In this document: positions 15,428 through 24,292 of the stretch, piece after piece
Layout: every line of letters starts with the position of its first letter
Numbering within the stretch: position 1 is the stretch's first letter
Assembly (NCBI RefSeq): GCF_009901565.1
Contig: NZ_WXEW01000001.1
Coordinates: forward strand, 1,178,001 to 1,242,000
Reading direction: 5' to 3'
Source of the DNA: Herbidospora solisilvae
Lineage (GTDB): Bacteria > Actinomycetota > Actinomycetes > Streptosporangiales > Streptosporangiaceae
DNA length: 64,000 nucleotides
Program-made: the position numbers and the translations under genes
Notes under the pieces: generated by a model
The model's database searches: none
What the model was told of the DNA's origin: nothing
What the model saw: only the letters and a program-made list of their open reading frames with translations

Positions 15428-15951
15428 ACCAGGCCCCACTCGTGGGACAGGGCCGAGTAGGTCACGACGTCGTGCCAGCGCCCCTGGGTGCGGAACACCT
15501 GGCGGAGGGTGGCCTCCGGCCGGAGCCCCGCGTCGAGCATGATGCGTTCCATCAGCACCTGGTCGCGGCGGTGGCCGGCCCAGATGCGGTGGATGCCGAG
15601 GTGGGTGAAGGCGTAGTCGATGAGCAGGCGGCCCGCCTGGGCGCCGCGGCCCTGGATCGGCGAGCCGGGCAGCAGCACCAGACCGGTGATCATGGCGCTG
15701 CTGCCGTAGTCCTCCAGCAGCAGCCCGATCAGCCCGTGGACGGCCTCGCCGTCGGGTTCGGTGATGGCGAGGGTGATGCGCCGGTCGGAGCGCAGCCCGG
15801 CCAGGAAGGTGGCCCGCGCCCGGTCCTCGTCCATGCGGTCGACGCCCAGGTAGCGGGTGAGGACGGCGCTCGTGTAGACCTGCGTGTAGACCTTCAGGTC
15901 GCCGGGCCGCAGGCTGCGGAGGCGGACGTCGCGTCCGCACAGATCGATCAT
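15415..15951 (-). CDS. GNAT-family acetyltransferase, RimJ/RimL-like
   Basis: 178 residues from the ATG at 15951. It starts MIDLCGRDVRLRSLRPGDL and has the GNAT acetyl-CoA segment IQGRGAQAGRLLIDYAFTHLG followed by IHRIWAGHRRDQVLMERIMLDAGLRPEATL. Members acetylate protein N-termini or small molecules; the substrate is not evident. In-frame codons upstream would extend it by 36 residues through the palindromic region, which looks regulatory instead. It is divergent from the acireductone dioxygenase gene. Confidence 0.85.
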   Translation of the reverse strand: MIDLCGRDVRLRSLRPGDLKVYTQVYTSAVLTRYLGVDRMDEDRARATFLAGLRSDRRITLAITEPDGEAVHGLIGLLLEDYGSSAMITGLVLLPGSPIQGRGAQAGRLLIDYAFTHLGIHRIWAGHRRDQVLMERIMLDAGLRPEATLRQVFRTQGRWHDVVTYSALSHEWGLVHSP

Positions 15952-15983
15952 CGGAGGAGTCTTCCCAGGTCGAAGTGTGATGT

Positions 15984-16018
15984 CATGATCACGGAGCGTA
16001 GCAAATGCCGTGATCATG
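15984..16018. promoter_or_regulatory. Long perfect inverted repeat between divergent genes
   Basis: CATGATCACGG (15984-15994), 13 nt, then CCGTGATCATG (16008-16018). A further GATCAC at 16026-16031 repeats the half-site. The repeat lies in the 106-bp gap between a GNAT gene (minus) and acireductone dioxygenase (plus), where an operator serving both would be expected. A minus-strand TACGCT (16000-15995) inside the spacer may be a -10 box for the GNAT gene. Confidence 0.55.
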
Positions 16019-16057
16019 CTATGGCGATCACCGGGCCGTGGTGGTTCCCTGGGAGGC

Positions 16058-16609
16058 ATGACCTACCTCACCGTCTACGGCGAAGACGCCGAACTGCTCC
16101 AGCGGACCGAGAACCCGGCCGAGATCGCCGCCACCTTGGCTGAGATCGGCGTCCGCCTGCGCCACTGGGACCTCGTGGCGACCGGCCCGTCCGCCGACGA
16201 CGTGCTGGCGGCCTACGCCGAGCAGATCGCCAAGGTCAACGCCGAGGAGAGCTACACGTTCGTCGACGTCGTCCAGCTCGGCCCCGACGCCGACCCGGAG
16301 GTCGCGGCCGGGGCACGGGCGAAGTTCCTGAACGAGCACACCCACGACGACGACGAGGTCCGTTTCTTCGCCCGCGGCGCCGGGATCTTCTACCTGCACG
16401 TGGACGGAAAGGTGCACGCCGTGCTCTGCGAGGCGGGCGACCTGCTGAGCGTGCCGGCCAAGACCACCCACTGGTTCGACATGGGCACCCGCCCCGACTT
16501 CTGCGCGGTCCGCTTCTTCCACGACGACGACGGCTGGGTCGGCGACTTCACCGGCGACGCCATCTCCTCGCGCATCCCCGACTTCGACACGATCACCGCC
16601 GGGCGTTAG
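16058..16609 (+). CDS. mtnD: Acireductone dioxygenase (methionine salvage)
   Basis: 183 residues, a metal-dependent cupin. The motif [21 protein letters not shown] (given in two parts: [11 protein letters not shown], then [10 protein letters not shown]) supplies the two His, the Glu and, later, His in KTTHWFDMG. It oxidises acireductone to the keto-acid precursor of methionine (Fe form) or a shunt product (Ni form). No other methionine-salvage gene is adjacent, which is unusual. The ATG at 16058 matches the family start, but GGGAGG is only 1 nt before it, so the true start may be the in-frame codon at 16010, inside the inverted repeat. Confidence 0.88.
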   Translation: MTYLTVYGEDAELLQRTENPAEIAATLAEIGVRLRHWDLVATGPSADDVLAAYAEQIAKVNAEESYTFVDVVQLGPDADPEVAAGARAKFLNEHTHDDDEVRFFARGAGIFYLHVDGKVHAVLCEAGDLLSVPAKTTHWFDMGTRPDFCAVRFFHDDDGWVGDFTGDAISSRIPDFDTITAGR

Positions 16610-17927
16610 CGGTCTCCTCCTGGCTCCTGGACGCGAACTCGAACTCCTCGCGGGGCCGGGCCAGCGCGCCCAGGGCGACGACCTCGCGCTTGAAGAACAG
16701 CGCCAGCGTCCAGTCCATCAGGATGCGGGCCTTCCGGTTGAGGGTCGGCATCCGGGTCAGGTGGTAGGTCCGGTGCATGAACCAGGCCGGGAATCCGCGC
16801 ACCTGGACGCCGTACACGTTCGCGACCCCCTTGTGGAGCCCGAGCGAGGCGACCGAGCCCACGTTCTTGTGCCGGTAGAGGGTGCGCCTGCCGCCGCGGA
16901 TGGTCGCGATCAGGTTGTCGGCGAGCCGCCTGCTCTGCCTGACGGCGTGCTGGGCGTTCGGCGGGCAGTACTCGCCTGGCCGGGTCAGGTCGGGGACCGC
17001 TGCGGAGTCCCCGGCCGCGAAGGCGAAGTCGGTGCCCTCGACCAGGAGTTCCGCCGAGGTGGCCACCCGGCCCCGGTTGCCCGTGGGCAGGTGCCGGGCC
17101 AGCGGGTTGGCCTTCACCCCGGCCGTCCAGACCAGCGTCTCGCAGGGGATCGACTCGCCGTCGTCGAGCACCACGACGTCGTGCTCGATCGACTTGACCC
17201 GGGTGTCCAGCCGCACGTCGATGCCGCGCTTACGCAGCTCGTCGGTGGTCCACCGGCCCAGCTCCGGGCCGACCTCGGGCAGGATGTGGTCGCTGGCCTC
17301 GACCAGGATCCAGCGCATCGAGTCGCGGCTGATGCCGTGGAAGTGGCGGCACGCGTCGGCCGCCATGTCCTCCAGCTCGGCCAGCGCCTCCACCCCGGCA
17401 TAGCCGCCGCCGACGAAGACGAAGGTGAGCGCGCGGGCCCGCACGTCCGGATCGTCGGTCGAGGAGGCGGTGTCGAGTTTGCCCAGGATGTGGTTGCGCA
17501 GGTGGGTGGCCTCTTCGACGGTCTTGAAGCCGATGCCGTTCTCGGCCAGGCCGGGGATCGGCAGCGTCTTGGTGATCGATCCGGGGCAGAAGACCAGGTA
17601 GTCGTAGTCGAGCACCCGCTCAGGCCCTTCCATGGGCGCGAACCGGGCCGTCTTCGCGGCCAGGTCGATGTCGCAGACGCGGCCGCTGAGGATCCGGCAG
17701 CGGGGCAGCACGCGGCGCAGCGACACGACCACGTGCCGGGGCTCCAGGCTGCCCGCCGCCGCCTCGGGGAGGAACGGCTGATAGGTCATGTACGAGTCGA
17801 GGTCGGCGACGGTGATGCCGACGGTGCCCTGTTTGAGCTCCCTGCGCAGCTTGCGCTGGAGCCGGAGGGCGACGTACATGCCGACGTTCCCCCCGCCGAC
17901 CACCAGAATTCTGGATGAAGGGGTCAT
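16593..17927 (-). CDS. NDH-2-like NAD(P)/FAD-dependent oxidoreductase
   Basis: 444 residues from the ATG at 17927. Two Rossmann motifs are present, [18 protein letters not shown] near the start and [19 protein letters not shown] near residue 175, and an FAD-binding [11 protein letters not shown] near 300. The C-terminal part has amphipathic helices that could sit on the membrane, as in type-II NADH dehydrogenases. It likely passes electrons from NADH to quinone without pumping protons. A GTG at 17945 is an alternative start. The end overlaps the dioxygenase gene by 17 bp. Confidence 0.85.
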   Translation of the reverse strand: MTPSSRILVVGGGNVGMYVALRLQRKLRRELKQGTVGITVADLDSYMTYQPFLPEAAAGSLEPRHVVVSLRRVLPRCRILSGRVCDIDLAAKTARFAPMEGPERVLDYDYLVFCPGSITKTLPIPGLAENGIGFKTVEEATHLRNHILGKLDTASSTDDPDVRARALTFVFVGGGYAGVEALAELEDMAADACRHFHGISRDSMRWILVEASDHILPEVGPELGRWTTDELRKRGIDVRLDTRVKSIEHDVVVLDDGESIPCETLVWTAGVKANPLARHLPTGNRGRVATSAELLVEGTDFAFAAGDSAAVPDLTRPGEYCPPNAQHAVRQSRRLADNLIATIRGGRRTLYRHKNVGSVASLGLHKGVANVYGVQVRGFPAWFMHRTYHLTRMPTLNRKARILMDWTLALFFKREVVALGALARPREEFEFASRSQEETANARR

Positions 17928-17946
17928 TTCAGACCCGTACCCCACC

Positions 17947-18369
17947 TCAGAGGGGGAAACGCATCACCACGGTCGAGCCGGTCTCCCCGGTCACCACGCG
18001 CATGTCGCTGCTGAGCCGCCGGGCCACCCACAGGCCCATCCCGCTCGTCGCGTTCTCACGCGGCGGGGTGAAGCCCGGGGGCGACTCGGGCGACAGATGC
18101 CAGTGCCGGCCCTCGTCGTGGACGTCGGCGACGAGGAGACCGGGCTCGAACGAAATCTTCAGCCGCGCCTTCGTGGCGCCGTGGGTGACGGCGTTGGTGG
18201 TCACCTCGTTGAGGGCGACGAGGAAGTCGTTCACCCGGTCTTCCGGCATCCCCCCACGGCGGGCCAGCGCAGCCGCGAACTCCCGCACGTCGGGCAGATC
18301 GGCGAGGGAGAAGGTGATCTCCTTCGCGGCACCCGGTGCGGGAGGCGGCGCGACGCCGTCCTCGTTCAC
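17947..18369 (-). CDS. Anti-sigma factor / serine kinase, RsbW-type HATPase
   Basis: 140 residues. ATP-lid motifs are NEVTTNAVTHG (N-box, about residues 54-64) and GMGLWVARRL (G-box), typical of Bergerat-fold anti-sigma kinases. It should bind and inhibit the sigma factor encoded upstream and phosphorylate a STAS protein, possibly the one at 19424. It starts with GTG. It is separated from the sigma gene by about 100 nt containing a SigB/F-like promoter. Confidence 0.88.
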   Translation of the reverse strand: MNEDGVAPPPAPGAAKEITFSLADLPDVREFAAALARRGGMPEDRVNDFLVALNEVTTNAVTHGATKARLKISFEPGLLVADVHDEGRHWHLSPESPPGFTPPRENATSGMGLWVARRLSSDMRVVTGETGSTVVMRFPL

Positions 18370-18409
18370 CCGCTAACGCCTTCCAGTAGTGGCGGCACTC
18401 CGAAGAAAG

Positions 18410-18437
18410 ATACCCCGGGTCATCGCGGCAGGTTGCC
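18410..18437 (-). promoter_or_regulatory. Candidate SigB/F-type stress promoter
   Basis: On the minus strand GGCAAC (18437-18432), 16 nt and GGGTAT (18415-18410) precede the anti-sigma gene by about 40 nt. GGGTAT/C is the typical -10 of actinobacterial SigB/F-class factors. The -35 is a weaker match. If used by the neighbouring sigma factor, it would form a feedback loop that makes more anti-sigma under stress. Confidence 0.35.
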
Positions 18438-18470
18438 CGATATCCCGGGGAATCGGGTCGAAAACCGCCA

Positions 18471-19238
18471 TTAGGCGACAAGCTCCGCACGCAACTGGTC
18501 GAGAACCTTCCGCAGAATCCGCGAAACATGCATCTGGGAGATGTCGAACTCGGCGGCGATCTCCGCCTGCGTCATGTTGCCATAGAACCGTAGCAGCAGG
18601 ATGTTCTTCTCCCGCTCCGGCAGCTCGTCGATGAGCGGCTTGACCGCCTCGCGGTCGATGAGGGTGGCCAGGCTGTCGTCGCTGTCGGGGATCACGTCAC
18701 CCAGGGCGGCCGCGTCGTCGTCGGCGCCCATCGGCGCGTCGAGCGAGAGCGTGCTGTACGCCGACGAGGCGTCCAGCGTGAGCAGCATGTCCTCCTCGGA
18801 GATGCCCATGCGCTCGGCCAGCTCGGCGACGGTCGGGAACCGGCCGTTCTCCTGGGTCATGTCGGCGACCAGGCGGTTGAGCTCCGACCGGCGCTCCTGG
18901 TAGATGCGGGGGACGCGCACGGCCCAGGTGCGGTCGCGGAAGTGCCGCTTGACCTCACCGGTCATGGTGACCATGGCGTAGCCGCGGAAGCTGTGGCCGA
19001 GGGTGGGGTCGAAGCCGTTGATCGCCTTCATCAGCCCGACGTACGCGGCCTGGAGGAGGTCTTCCATCGGCTCGCCCCGGTGGAGGTAACGCCGGGCGAT
19101 GTCGCGGGCCATCGGGCGGTGCATCTCGACGATGATCTCGCGCAGCCGGGCGGCGCGCTCGTCGGTGGTGCCGGGCTCGTTCAGTTCGACGAGCAGGTCT
19201 TCGGCGGTGACTTCGTTCGACATCAGGTCGGCAGACAT
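18471..19238 (-). CDS. RNA polymerase sigma factor, SigB/F/G family
   Basis: 255 residues. Region 2 is YLHRGEPMEDLLQAAYVGLMKAINGFDP (core and -10 recognition, about 52-80), region 3 NGRFPTVAELAERMGI, and region 4 TQAEIAAEFDISQMHVSRILRKVLDQL, quoted in shorter terms as the MTQAEIAAEFDISQMHVS helix-turn-helix. Group-3 factors of this type drive general stress or developmental genes and are held by an HATPase anti-sigma, here encoded just downstream. TGAGGAGA lies 6 nt before the ATG. It is the centre of the signalling cluster to 23.1 kb. Confidence 0.92.
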   Translation of the reverse strand: MSADLMSNEVTAEDLLVELNEPGTTDERAARLREIIVEMHRPMARDIARRYLHRGEPMEDLLQAAYVGLMKAINGFDPTLGHSFRGYAMVTMTGEVKRHFRDRTWAVRVPRIYQERRSELNRLVADMTQENGRFPTVAELAERMGISEEDMLLTLDASSAYSTLSLDAPMGADDDAAALGDVIPDSDDSLATLIDREAVKPLIDELPEREKNILLLRFYGNMTQAEIAAEFDISQMHVSRILRKVLDQLRAELVA

Positions 19239-19423
19239 GTCGCTGTCTCCTCAGGGGAAAACGCGAGACCCCTGAAAACGCGGCAAGGCCCACGCAGACA
19301 GACGTCTCGCACAAGAAAACGAGACGAAGCCCTCTGCTGGACCTCTTCCGCCATAATGCCCCGAATCGGGGCGTTACACAACTCCCCGGGGAACAGTAAG
19401 GTTGCGTCGAAGGAGGCGAGGCG

Positions 19424-19765
19424 GTGGCAACCCTGACGATGCGCTCGAGTGCCGTGGCAGATTTCGTGGTGATCCACATCGACGGGATCCTCGACGCCAC
19501 CACACGGGAGCAGTTCTCCGACCACCTCGACGCGGTCGCCGACGACCACGGGCCCGACATGATCCTCGATCTGGGCGGCGTGACGTTCATGGACTCACGG
19601 GCGCTGGGACTGATCGTGCACCACTGGCAGCGGTCGACCGCGGCGGGTGGTCACTTCGCGCTGGTCAACGTGCAATATCCGGCGTCGAAGGTGATGTGGG
19701 TGACCGGCCTCGCGCAGCGGCTGCCCATGTTCGACACCGTCGACGAGGCCGTGGCGGCCGTCTAG
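19424..19765 (+). CDS. STAS-domain anti-anti-sigma factor
   Basis: 113 residues, one STAS domain. The phosphorylation loop is GGVTFMDSRALGL with Ser58 present. In the partner switch the unphosphorylated form captures the HATPase anti-sigma and frees sigma. GAAGGAGG precedes the GTG start. It is divergent from the sigma gene, and its TAG shares CTAG with the convergent GAF-ANTAR gene. Confidence 0.9.
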   Translation: MATLTMRSSAVADFVVIHIDGILDATTREQFSDHLDAVADDHGPDMILDLGGVTFMDSRALGLIVHHWQRSTAAGGHFALVNVQYPASKVMWVTGLAQRLPMFDTVDEAVAAV

Positions 19766-20469
19766 TTTTTGGCGTTCTTCTGCTGGTGCTCGGTGACCAG
19801 CAGCTTCGCCAGGTCGGCGACCTTGACCTGGTGGTGCTGGGAGATGCGGCGCAGCTCGTCGAAGGCCTCCTCGGGGCTGCAGCCGCTGGCCTGCATGATG
19901 ATGCCCTTGGCCTGGTCGATCAGGGCCCGGCCGGCCATCGCCTCCTGCATCTGGGCCGCGCCGGTCAGCACGTCGTCGAACTCCCAGATGTTGGCCAGCG
20001 CGACCGTGACCTGCTCGCGCAGCAGCTCGGTCAGCGCCACGTGGTCGGCGAACACGCCCGGCCGCACCCCGTAGAGTCCGATGACCACGATCGCGCCGTC
20101 GACCTCGACGGGCAGCACGAGGATCGAGCGCACCCCGTGACGGACGGCCGCGGCGGCGTAGCGGGGCCAGCGCTGATCGCGCATCACGTCGGCCACCACG
20201 ATCGGCCGGCCGCTGCGCAGGGCCTCCCGCGAGGGGCCCTCGCGCAGGTCGCGCTCCCGGTCGCTGACGGCGATGAGTTCGCTGTGGGAGGACGCCAGCA
20301 GCACCCGGTCGTCCATCCAGAGCTCGGCGGTGCCGCCCGCGCAGCCGGGCACGCCCCTGGCGATCGCCTCGGTCACCCCGCGGAGCACGCTCTCGGCGGA
20401 GGTTCCCTCGGTGACCCGTCCGAGGGCGGCGAGATCACGGGCGAGAATGGGAATCACAGGGAAGACCAT
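19762..20469 (-). CDS. GAF-ANTAR antiterminator-type regulator
   Basis: 235 residues from the ATG at 20469. A GAF sensor domain fills about residues 15-160 and an ANTAR RNA-binding domain the end: ALIDQAKGIIMQASGCSPEEAFDELRRISQ. ANTAR proteins bind paired hexaloop hairpins in mRNA and prevent termination. AGGGGA lies just before the ATG. It faces the SpoIIE-like gene divergently. The position inside the stress cluster suggests a signal-responsive post-transcriptional arm, which is inference. Confidence 0.9.
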   Translation of the reverse strand: MVFPVIPILARDLAALGRVTEGTSAESVLRGVTEAIARGVPGCAGGTAELWMDDRVLLASSHSELIAVSDRERDLREGPSREALRSGRPIVVADVMRDQRWPRYAAAAVRHGVRSILVLPVEVDGAIVVIGLYGVRPGVFADHVALTELLREQVTVALANIWEFDDVLTGAAQMQEAMAGRALIDQAKGIIMQASGCSPEEAFDELRRISQHHQVKVADLAKLLVTEHQQKNAKN

Positions 20470-20525
20470 TCCCCTAGTTTGAGGTCTAATCATCCGATGA
20501 CGGATGCGAGAGGGAGCACACACCG

Positions 20526-22301
20526 GTGACCGACCTGGAGCGGCGGCTGGGCGAGTTCGCGGCGCGCGTCGCCGAGCTGCCCGGCAGCCACGAGCTCGAG
20601 ACCGCCGAAGGGCTCGTCCGCGACGCCCTGGCCGAGCTGGCCAAGGCGAAGCGGCGGCGTGACGGCGGCCCTCAGCGTGAGCAGAAACTGCTCCGGCAGA
20701 TCTTCCGCACCCTCCCGATCCCGGTGATCGTGATGGACACCGGCGGGACCGTCCGCCGGATCAACAACGAGACCACCCGGCTGCTCGGCAGCCCGGCCGG
20801 ATACCTGATCGGCCGCGCGTTCCCGCTGCTCATCGAGTCGTCCCGGCGGGCCGCCTTCCGGGGGAGGTTCGCCGAGGCGCTGCGCAGCGAGGAGAGCACG
20901 ACCTTCGAGACGCGGCTGGCCCACCAGGGCCGGGCCCACACGGTCCGGATGGTGCTGAGCCGCCTGCGCATGCCCGGCGAGCCGCAGGAGATGGTCGCCG
21001 CCGTCGCCCTGCCCACCGACGTGCAGCTCACCGGCCCCGACAGCGGCAAGGACACGCCCGACGAGTCGCTGTTCCTGGAGGCCGCCCGCCGCCACGAGCT
21101 GTCGGCCCAGCTCACCCGGCTGCTGCTCGACGACGAGAGCCTCCGCGAGCCGGTCGCGCTGATCCGCGCGGCCCGGCTGCTGGCCGCCGAGACGGCCGAC
21201 TGGGTGATCGCCGACATGGTCCGCGACGGCGGCCTCCACCGCGCCGCCGTGATCGCGCCGTCGACCCAGCCGGTCGCCAAGCTCCAGCGGGCGATCGAGT
21301 CCCGCGACCCGGCCGAGGCGCCGCTGGTCGCCCGGGTGCTGGCCACCCGCAGCGGGGTCGTGCACGAGATGCTCACCGACGACAGCCTGCTCGGCGCCGA
21401 CGTGCTCACCCAGATGAAAGCCGGCTCGCTGCTCTCGGTCCCCATCCAGGCCGACGACGAGACGGCGGGGGTGCTGACCCTCGTACGGCTGAGAGACCGC
21501 CAGCCCTTCGGCCTGGCCGATCTGGGGCTCCTGGAGGAGATCGGCACCCACCTGGGGCTGGCCCTGCGGGCCCAGCGCAGCTTCCAGCGCAGCTCCAACG
21601 CCGCCGACGCGCTGCGCAGCGGCGTGCTCCCCCGGTCGCTGCCCGAGGTCGCCGGTTTCGAGACGGCCGCGATCTACCACCCGGGTTCGGCCATGCGGGC
21701 GATCGGCGGCGAGTTCTACGACGTCTTCCCGATGAAGGGCGGCTGGGGCTTCGTCATCGGCGGCGCGGCCGGGCGCGGCGAGGAGGCCGCCTCGGTGACC
21801 TCGCTGGTCCGCAACGGCGTCCGGGTGCTGAGCGCCTTCGAGCGCGACCCCGGAGAGGCCCTGCGCAAGGTCAACGACGCCCTGCTGGCCCAGCACACCG
21901 GCCTGTTCGTGATGGCCGCCGCCGGGTTCGTGCGCGGCCGGAAGGTGCGCCTGGCCTCCGCCGGGCACCACCCCGCCGCGCTGCTCCAGCCCGACGGCGG
22001 GGTGCGCTTCACCGAGGGCGGCGGGGTGCCCCTCGGCTTCGAGGAGGGCGCCGTGCCGGCCACCGAGGAACTGACCCTGACCTCGGGAGAGACGCTGGTG
22101 CTCTACTCCGACGGCCTGGTCGGCACCCGCAGCTCGGCCGGCGAGAACTACGGCGAGGCGCGGCTGACCGAAGTGCTCGCGCGGTGCGTCAACCAGCCGC
22201 CCTCGGCGGTGGTGAAGGCGATCGAGGAGGACCACCGCGCCTTCTGCGACGACGAGGTCGTCGACGAGGTCACGGTTCTCACCCTGCGCCGTTCCCGCTA
22301 G
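20526..22301 (+). CDS. PAS-GAF-SpoIIE-like protein with altered phosphatase active site
   Basis: 591 residues. A short coiled segment and a PAS domain (about 60-165), a GAF domain (about 210-355) and a C-terminal PP2C/SpoIIE domain (about 365-590) are visible. The metal sites of this family, GGDxxD and GDVxGKG, read IGGEFYDVF with Glu396 and VIGGAAGRG with Gly413. The later LVLYSDGLVGTR is kept. Loss of one Asp and conservative change of another suggest a weak or inactive phosphatase that may act as a binding switch. GAGGGAG precedes the GTG start. Only 9 nt separate it from the MEDS-STAS gene. Confidence 0.87.
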   Translation: MTDLERRLGEFAARVAELPGSHELETAEGLVRDALAELAKAKRRRDGGPQREQKLLRQIFRTLPIPVIVMDTGGTVRRINNETTRLLGSPAGYLIGRAFPLLIESSRRAAFRGRFAEALRSEESTTFETRLAHQGRAHTVRMVLSRLRMPGEPQEMVAAVALPTDVQLTGPDSGKDTPDESLFLEAARRHELSAQLTRLLLDDESLREPVALIRAARLLAAETADWVIADMVRDGGLHRAAVIAPSTQPVAKLQRAIESRDPAEAPLVARVLATRSGVVHEMLTDDSLLGADVLTQMKAGSLLSVPIQADDETAGVLTLVRLRDRQPFGLADLGLLEEIGTHLGLALRAQRSFQRSSNAADALRSGVLPRSLPEVAGFETAAIYHPGSAMRAIGGEFYDVFPMKGGWGFVIGGAAGRGEEAASVTSLVRNGVRVLSAFERDPGEALRKVNDALLAQHTGLFVMAAAGFVRGRKVRLASAGHHPAALLQPDGGVRFTEGGGVPLGFEEGAVPATEELTLTSGETLVLYSDGLVGTRSSAGENYGEARLTEVLARCVNQPPSAVVKAIEEDHRAFCDDEVVDEVTVLTLRRSR

Positions 22302-22310
22302 CCTTGCCTG

Positions 22311-23117
22311 GTGCAGCCCGGTGACCACAGGTCCGTCGCCTATTCCGACGAGGCCGAGTTGGAGCCCGTGCTGGCCCCCTTCATCGCCGAAGGGCTGGCC
22401 GGCGCGGACAAGGTGCTGTATTTGACCGACGTGACCCACCCGGCCGTCGTCACGGGGCTGCTGCGCGGCTGGGGCGTCGACACCGCCGGGGCGGTCGCCT
22501 CCGGGCGGCTCGACATCCGCCGGCTTGAGGCGTTCGACCCGGGCGCGATGGTCGCCGACGTCGCCGCCGAGGCCGAACAGGCCAGGTCAGAGGGCTATCG
22601 GGCGCTGCGGGTGACCGGCGAGATGAGCTGGGCCGTGCGGGTCGGCACCGACCGGCTGGCCGAGTTCGAGGCCGGCATCCAGCGCGTCTACGACACCGGC
22701 GCGGCGCTCGGGGTGTGCCAGTTCGACAAGCGGCTGTTCGCGCCCGGCCTGCTGGCCGACCTGCTCCGGCACCACCGGGCCGACGACGGCGACCTGCTGC
22801 TCGAAACGGCCCTGCTGCGCATCCGGCGGACCTTCGCGCCCGACGGCATCCAGGTCGAGGGAGAGATCGACGCGACCTCCGCGGCCGATCTGGCCCGCCA
22901 GCTCTCCGAGGCGACCGGCGTCGTTCCGGGAGATCTTCATGTCGACCTCCACGGCGTCACGTTCATCGACCTGGCCGGGCTGCGGGCCCTCGTCGACACC
23001 GCCAAAAGCCTGGGTGACCAGCGCGAACTCGTGCTCGGGCCGGTGCCCGACCACGTCAACCACCTGATGCGGCTGATCGGCTGGCACACCGCGCCGGGCC
23101 TCCGCATCGATTTCTGA
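22311..23117 (+). CDS. MEDS-STAS fusion protein
   Basis: 268 residues. The N-terminal 175 are a MEDS (DcmR-type sensory) domain: HRSVAYSDEAELEPVLAPFIAEGL and GYRALRVTGEMSWAV. The C-terminal 90 are a STAS domain, whose loop reads HGVTFIDLAGLRALV, with Leu where the phosphorylated Ser usually stands. It can therefore not be switched by the usual serine kinase and may act constitutively or as a decoy. TAGCCT (22299-22304), overlapping the previous stop, ends 6 nt before the GTG, so it may also be made from its own leaderless mRNA. Confidence 0.85.
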   Translation: MQPGDHRSVAYSDEAELEPVLAPFIAEGLAGADKVLYLTDVTHPAVVTGLLRGWGVDTAGAVASGRLDIRRLEAFDPGAMVADVAAEAEQARSEGYRALRVTGEMSWAVRVGTDRLAEFEAGIQRVYDTGAALGVCQFDKRLFAPGLLADLLRHHRADDGDLLLETALLRIRRTFAPDGIQVEGEIDATSAADLARQLSEATGVVPGDLHVDLHGVTFIDLAGLRALVDTAKSLGDQRELVLGPVPDHVNHLMRLIGWHTAPGLRIDF

Positions 23118-23130
23118 TTCAGCTGAAAAC

Positions 23131-23164
23131 TTGCGTTTAAAGCTCTTCGGTGTACGGTAAAGAG
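23131..23164 (+). promoter_or_regulatory. Promoter with inverted repeat before the glycosyltransferase
   Basis: TTGCGT (23131-23136), 16 nt, TACGGT (23153-23158) resembles a housekeeping promoter. GCTCTT (23142-23147) and AAGAGC (23159-23164) form an inverted repeat across the -10. The AT-rich stretch contrasts with the coding DNA around it. The leader to the start codon would be about 70 nt. Confidence 0.4.
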
Positions 23165-23232
23165 CACAACACAGTTCGTGCCTAAGACGCAGGCACACCC
23201 CTTTCATCGCGCTTATCGCCATGAGGTGTGCC

Positions 23233-24276
23233 ATGCATATCGCCATCGTCGCCACGAACAACCTCTCCGTCACCGCCCCCGCCGTCGCCCGTGAACTGGG
23301 CCGGGGCCACGAGGTCACCGTCTACACGCGGGACGACGCCGAGATCAAGGGCGTCCGGGTCGAGCGGGTGCCCGCCGGTCCCGACAAGGACCTGTCCGAG
23401 AGCGACCTGCTCCCCTACATCTCCGACTTCAGCGACGGCCTCAAGCGGCGCTGGCGGGCCGAGCGCCCCGACGTGATCCACGCCCACTCCTGGACCGGCG
23501 GCCTCGCGGCCATCGCCGGGTCCGACGGGCTCGACGTCCCGGTGACCCAGACCTTCCACCACGACGACCGGCCCTCGGCCCAGGTCCTGCGCCTGGAGCG
23601 GGCGATCGGCCGCCGGGCCCGCGCGGTGATCGCCGCCTGCGCCGGCGAGGAGTCGCAGCTCATCCAGCTCGGCGTGCCGCGCCGGAACATCTCGATCGTG
23701 CCCGGCGGCGTCGACGTCGAGCGGTTCCGCCGCCAGGGCCCGGCCTTCCCGCGCGACGGCCGCCCGCGCCTGCTCCACGTGGGCGCCACCGGCGCCGGCG
23801 CGGTCGTGAACGCGCTGACCACCATCCCCGACGCCGAGCTGGTCGTGGCCGGCGGCGACGACCCGGTGCTGGAGCGGCTGCGCATGCTGGCCCGCGCCCG
23901 CGGCGTCGAAGACCGGCTCACCCTGCTCGGCGAGGTGCCCCACAACGCGATGCCGAAGCTGATCCGCAGCGTCGACGTGGCCCTGTCGCTCCAGCCGACC
24001 GTGCCGACCGGCACCGCCGCCCTGGAGATCATGGCCTGCGGCGTCCCGGTGATCGCCTCGGCGACCGGAGCCCACCTCGACTCGGTCGTCGACGGCGTGA
24101 CCGGCTTCCTGGTCCGCCGCCCCGCCGAGGTGACGGCCCGGATCCGCGACCTGCTGGGCGACCGCACCCTGCGGTCGGCCCTCGGCTACGCTGGCGCCGA
24201 CCGCGCCCGCTCCCGCTACTCGCTGGAGCGGGTCAGCCAGGAGCTCCTGCGCGTCTACGAGAGCGCCTGCGCCTGA
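23233..24276 (+). CDS. GT4-family glycosyltransferase
   Basis: 347 residues, two Rossmann domains. N-terminal part: HIAIVATNNLSVTAPAVARE and DVIHAHSWTGG. C-terminal part: VPGGVDVERF, LTLLGEVPHNAMPKL, and the nucleotide-sugar motif TGTAALEIMACGVPVIAS with TGFLV, in which the usual EGFGL is PTGTAALE. It transfers a sugar from a nucleotide donor, probably at the membrane surface; acceptor unknown. The ATG at 23233 has AGGTG upstream; the ATG at 23221 would add four residues. It is a single-gene unit with a terminator. Confidence 0.88.
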   Translation: MHIAIVATNNLSVTAPAVARELGRGHEVTVYTRDDAEIKGVRVERVPAGPDKDLSESDLLPYISDFSDGLKRRWRAERPDVIHAHSWTGGLAAIAGSDGLDVPVTQTFHHDDRPSAQVLRLERAIGRRARAVIAACAGEESQLIQLGVPRRNISIVPGGVDVERFRRQGPAFPRDGRPRLLHVGATGAGAVVNALTTIPDAELVVAGGDDPVLERLRMLARARGVEDRLTLLGEVPHNAMPKLIRSVDVALSLQPTVPTGTAALEIMACGVPVIASATGAHLDSVVDGVTGFLVRRPAEVTARIRDLLGDRTLRSALGYAGADRARSRYSLERVSQELLRVYESACA

Positions 24277-24292
24277 AGCCCTCTCCCCTGAG

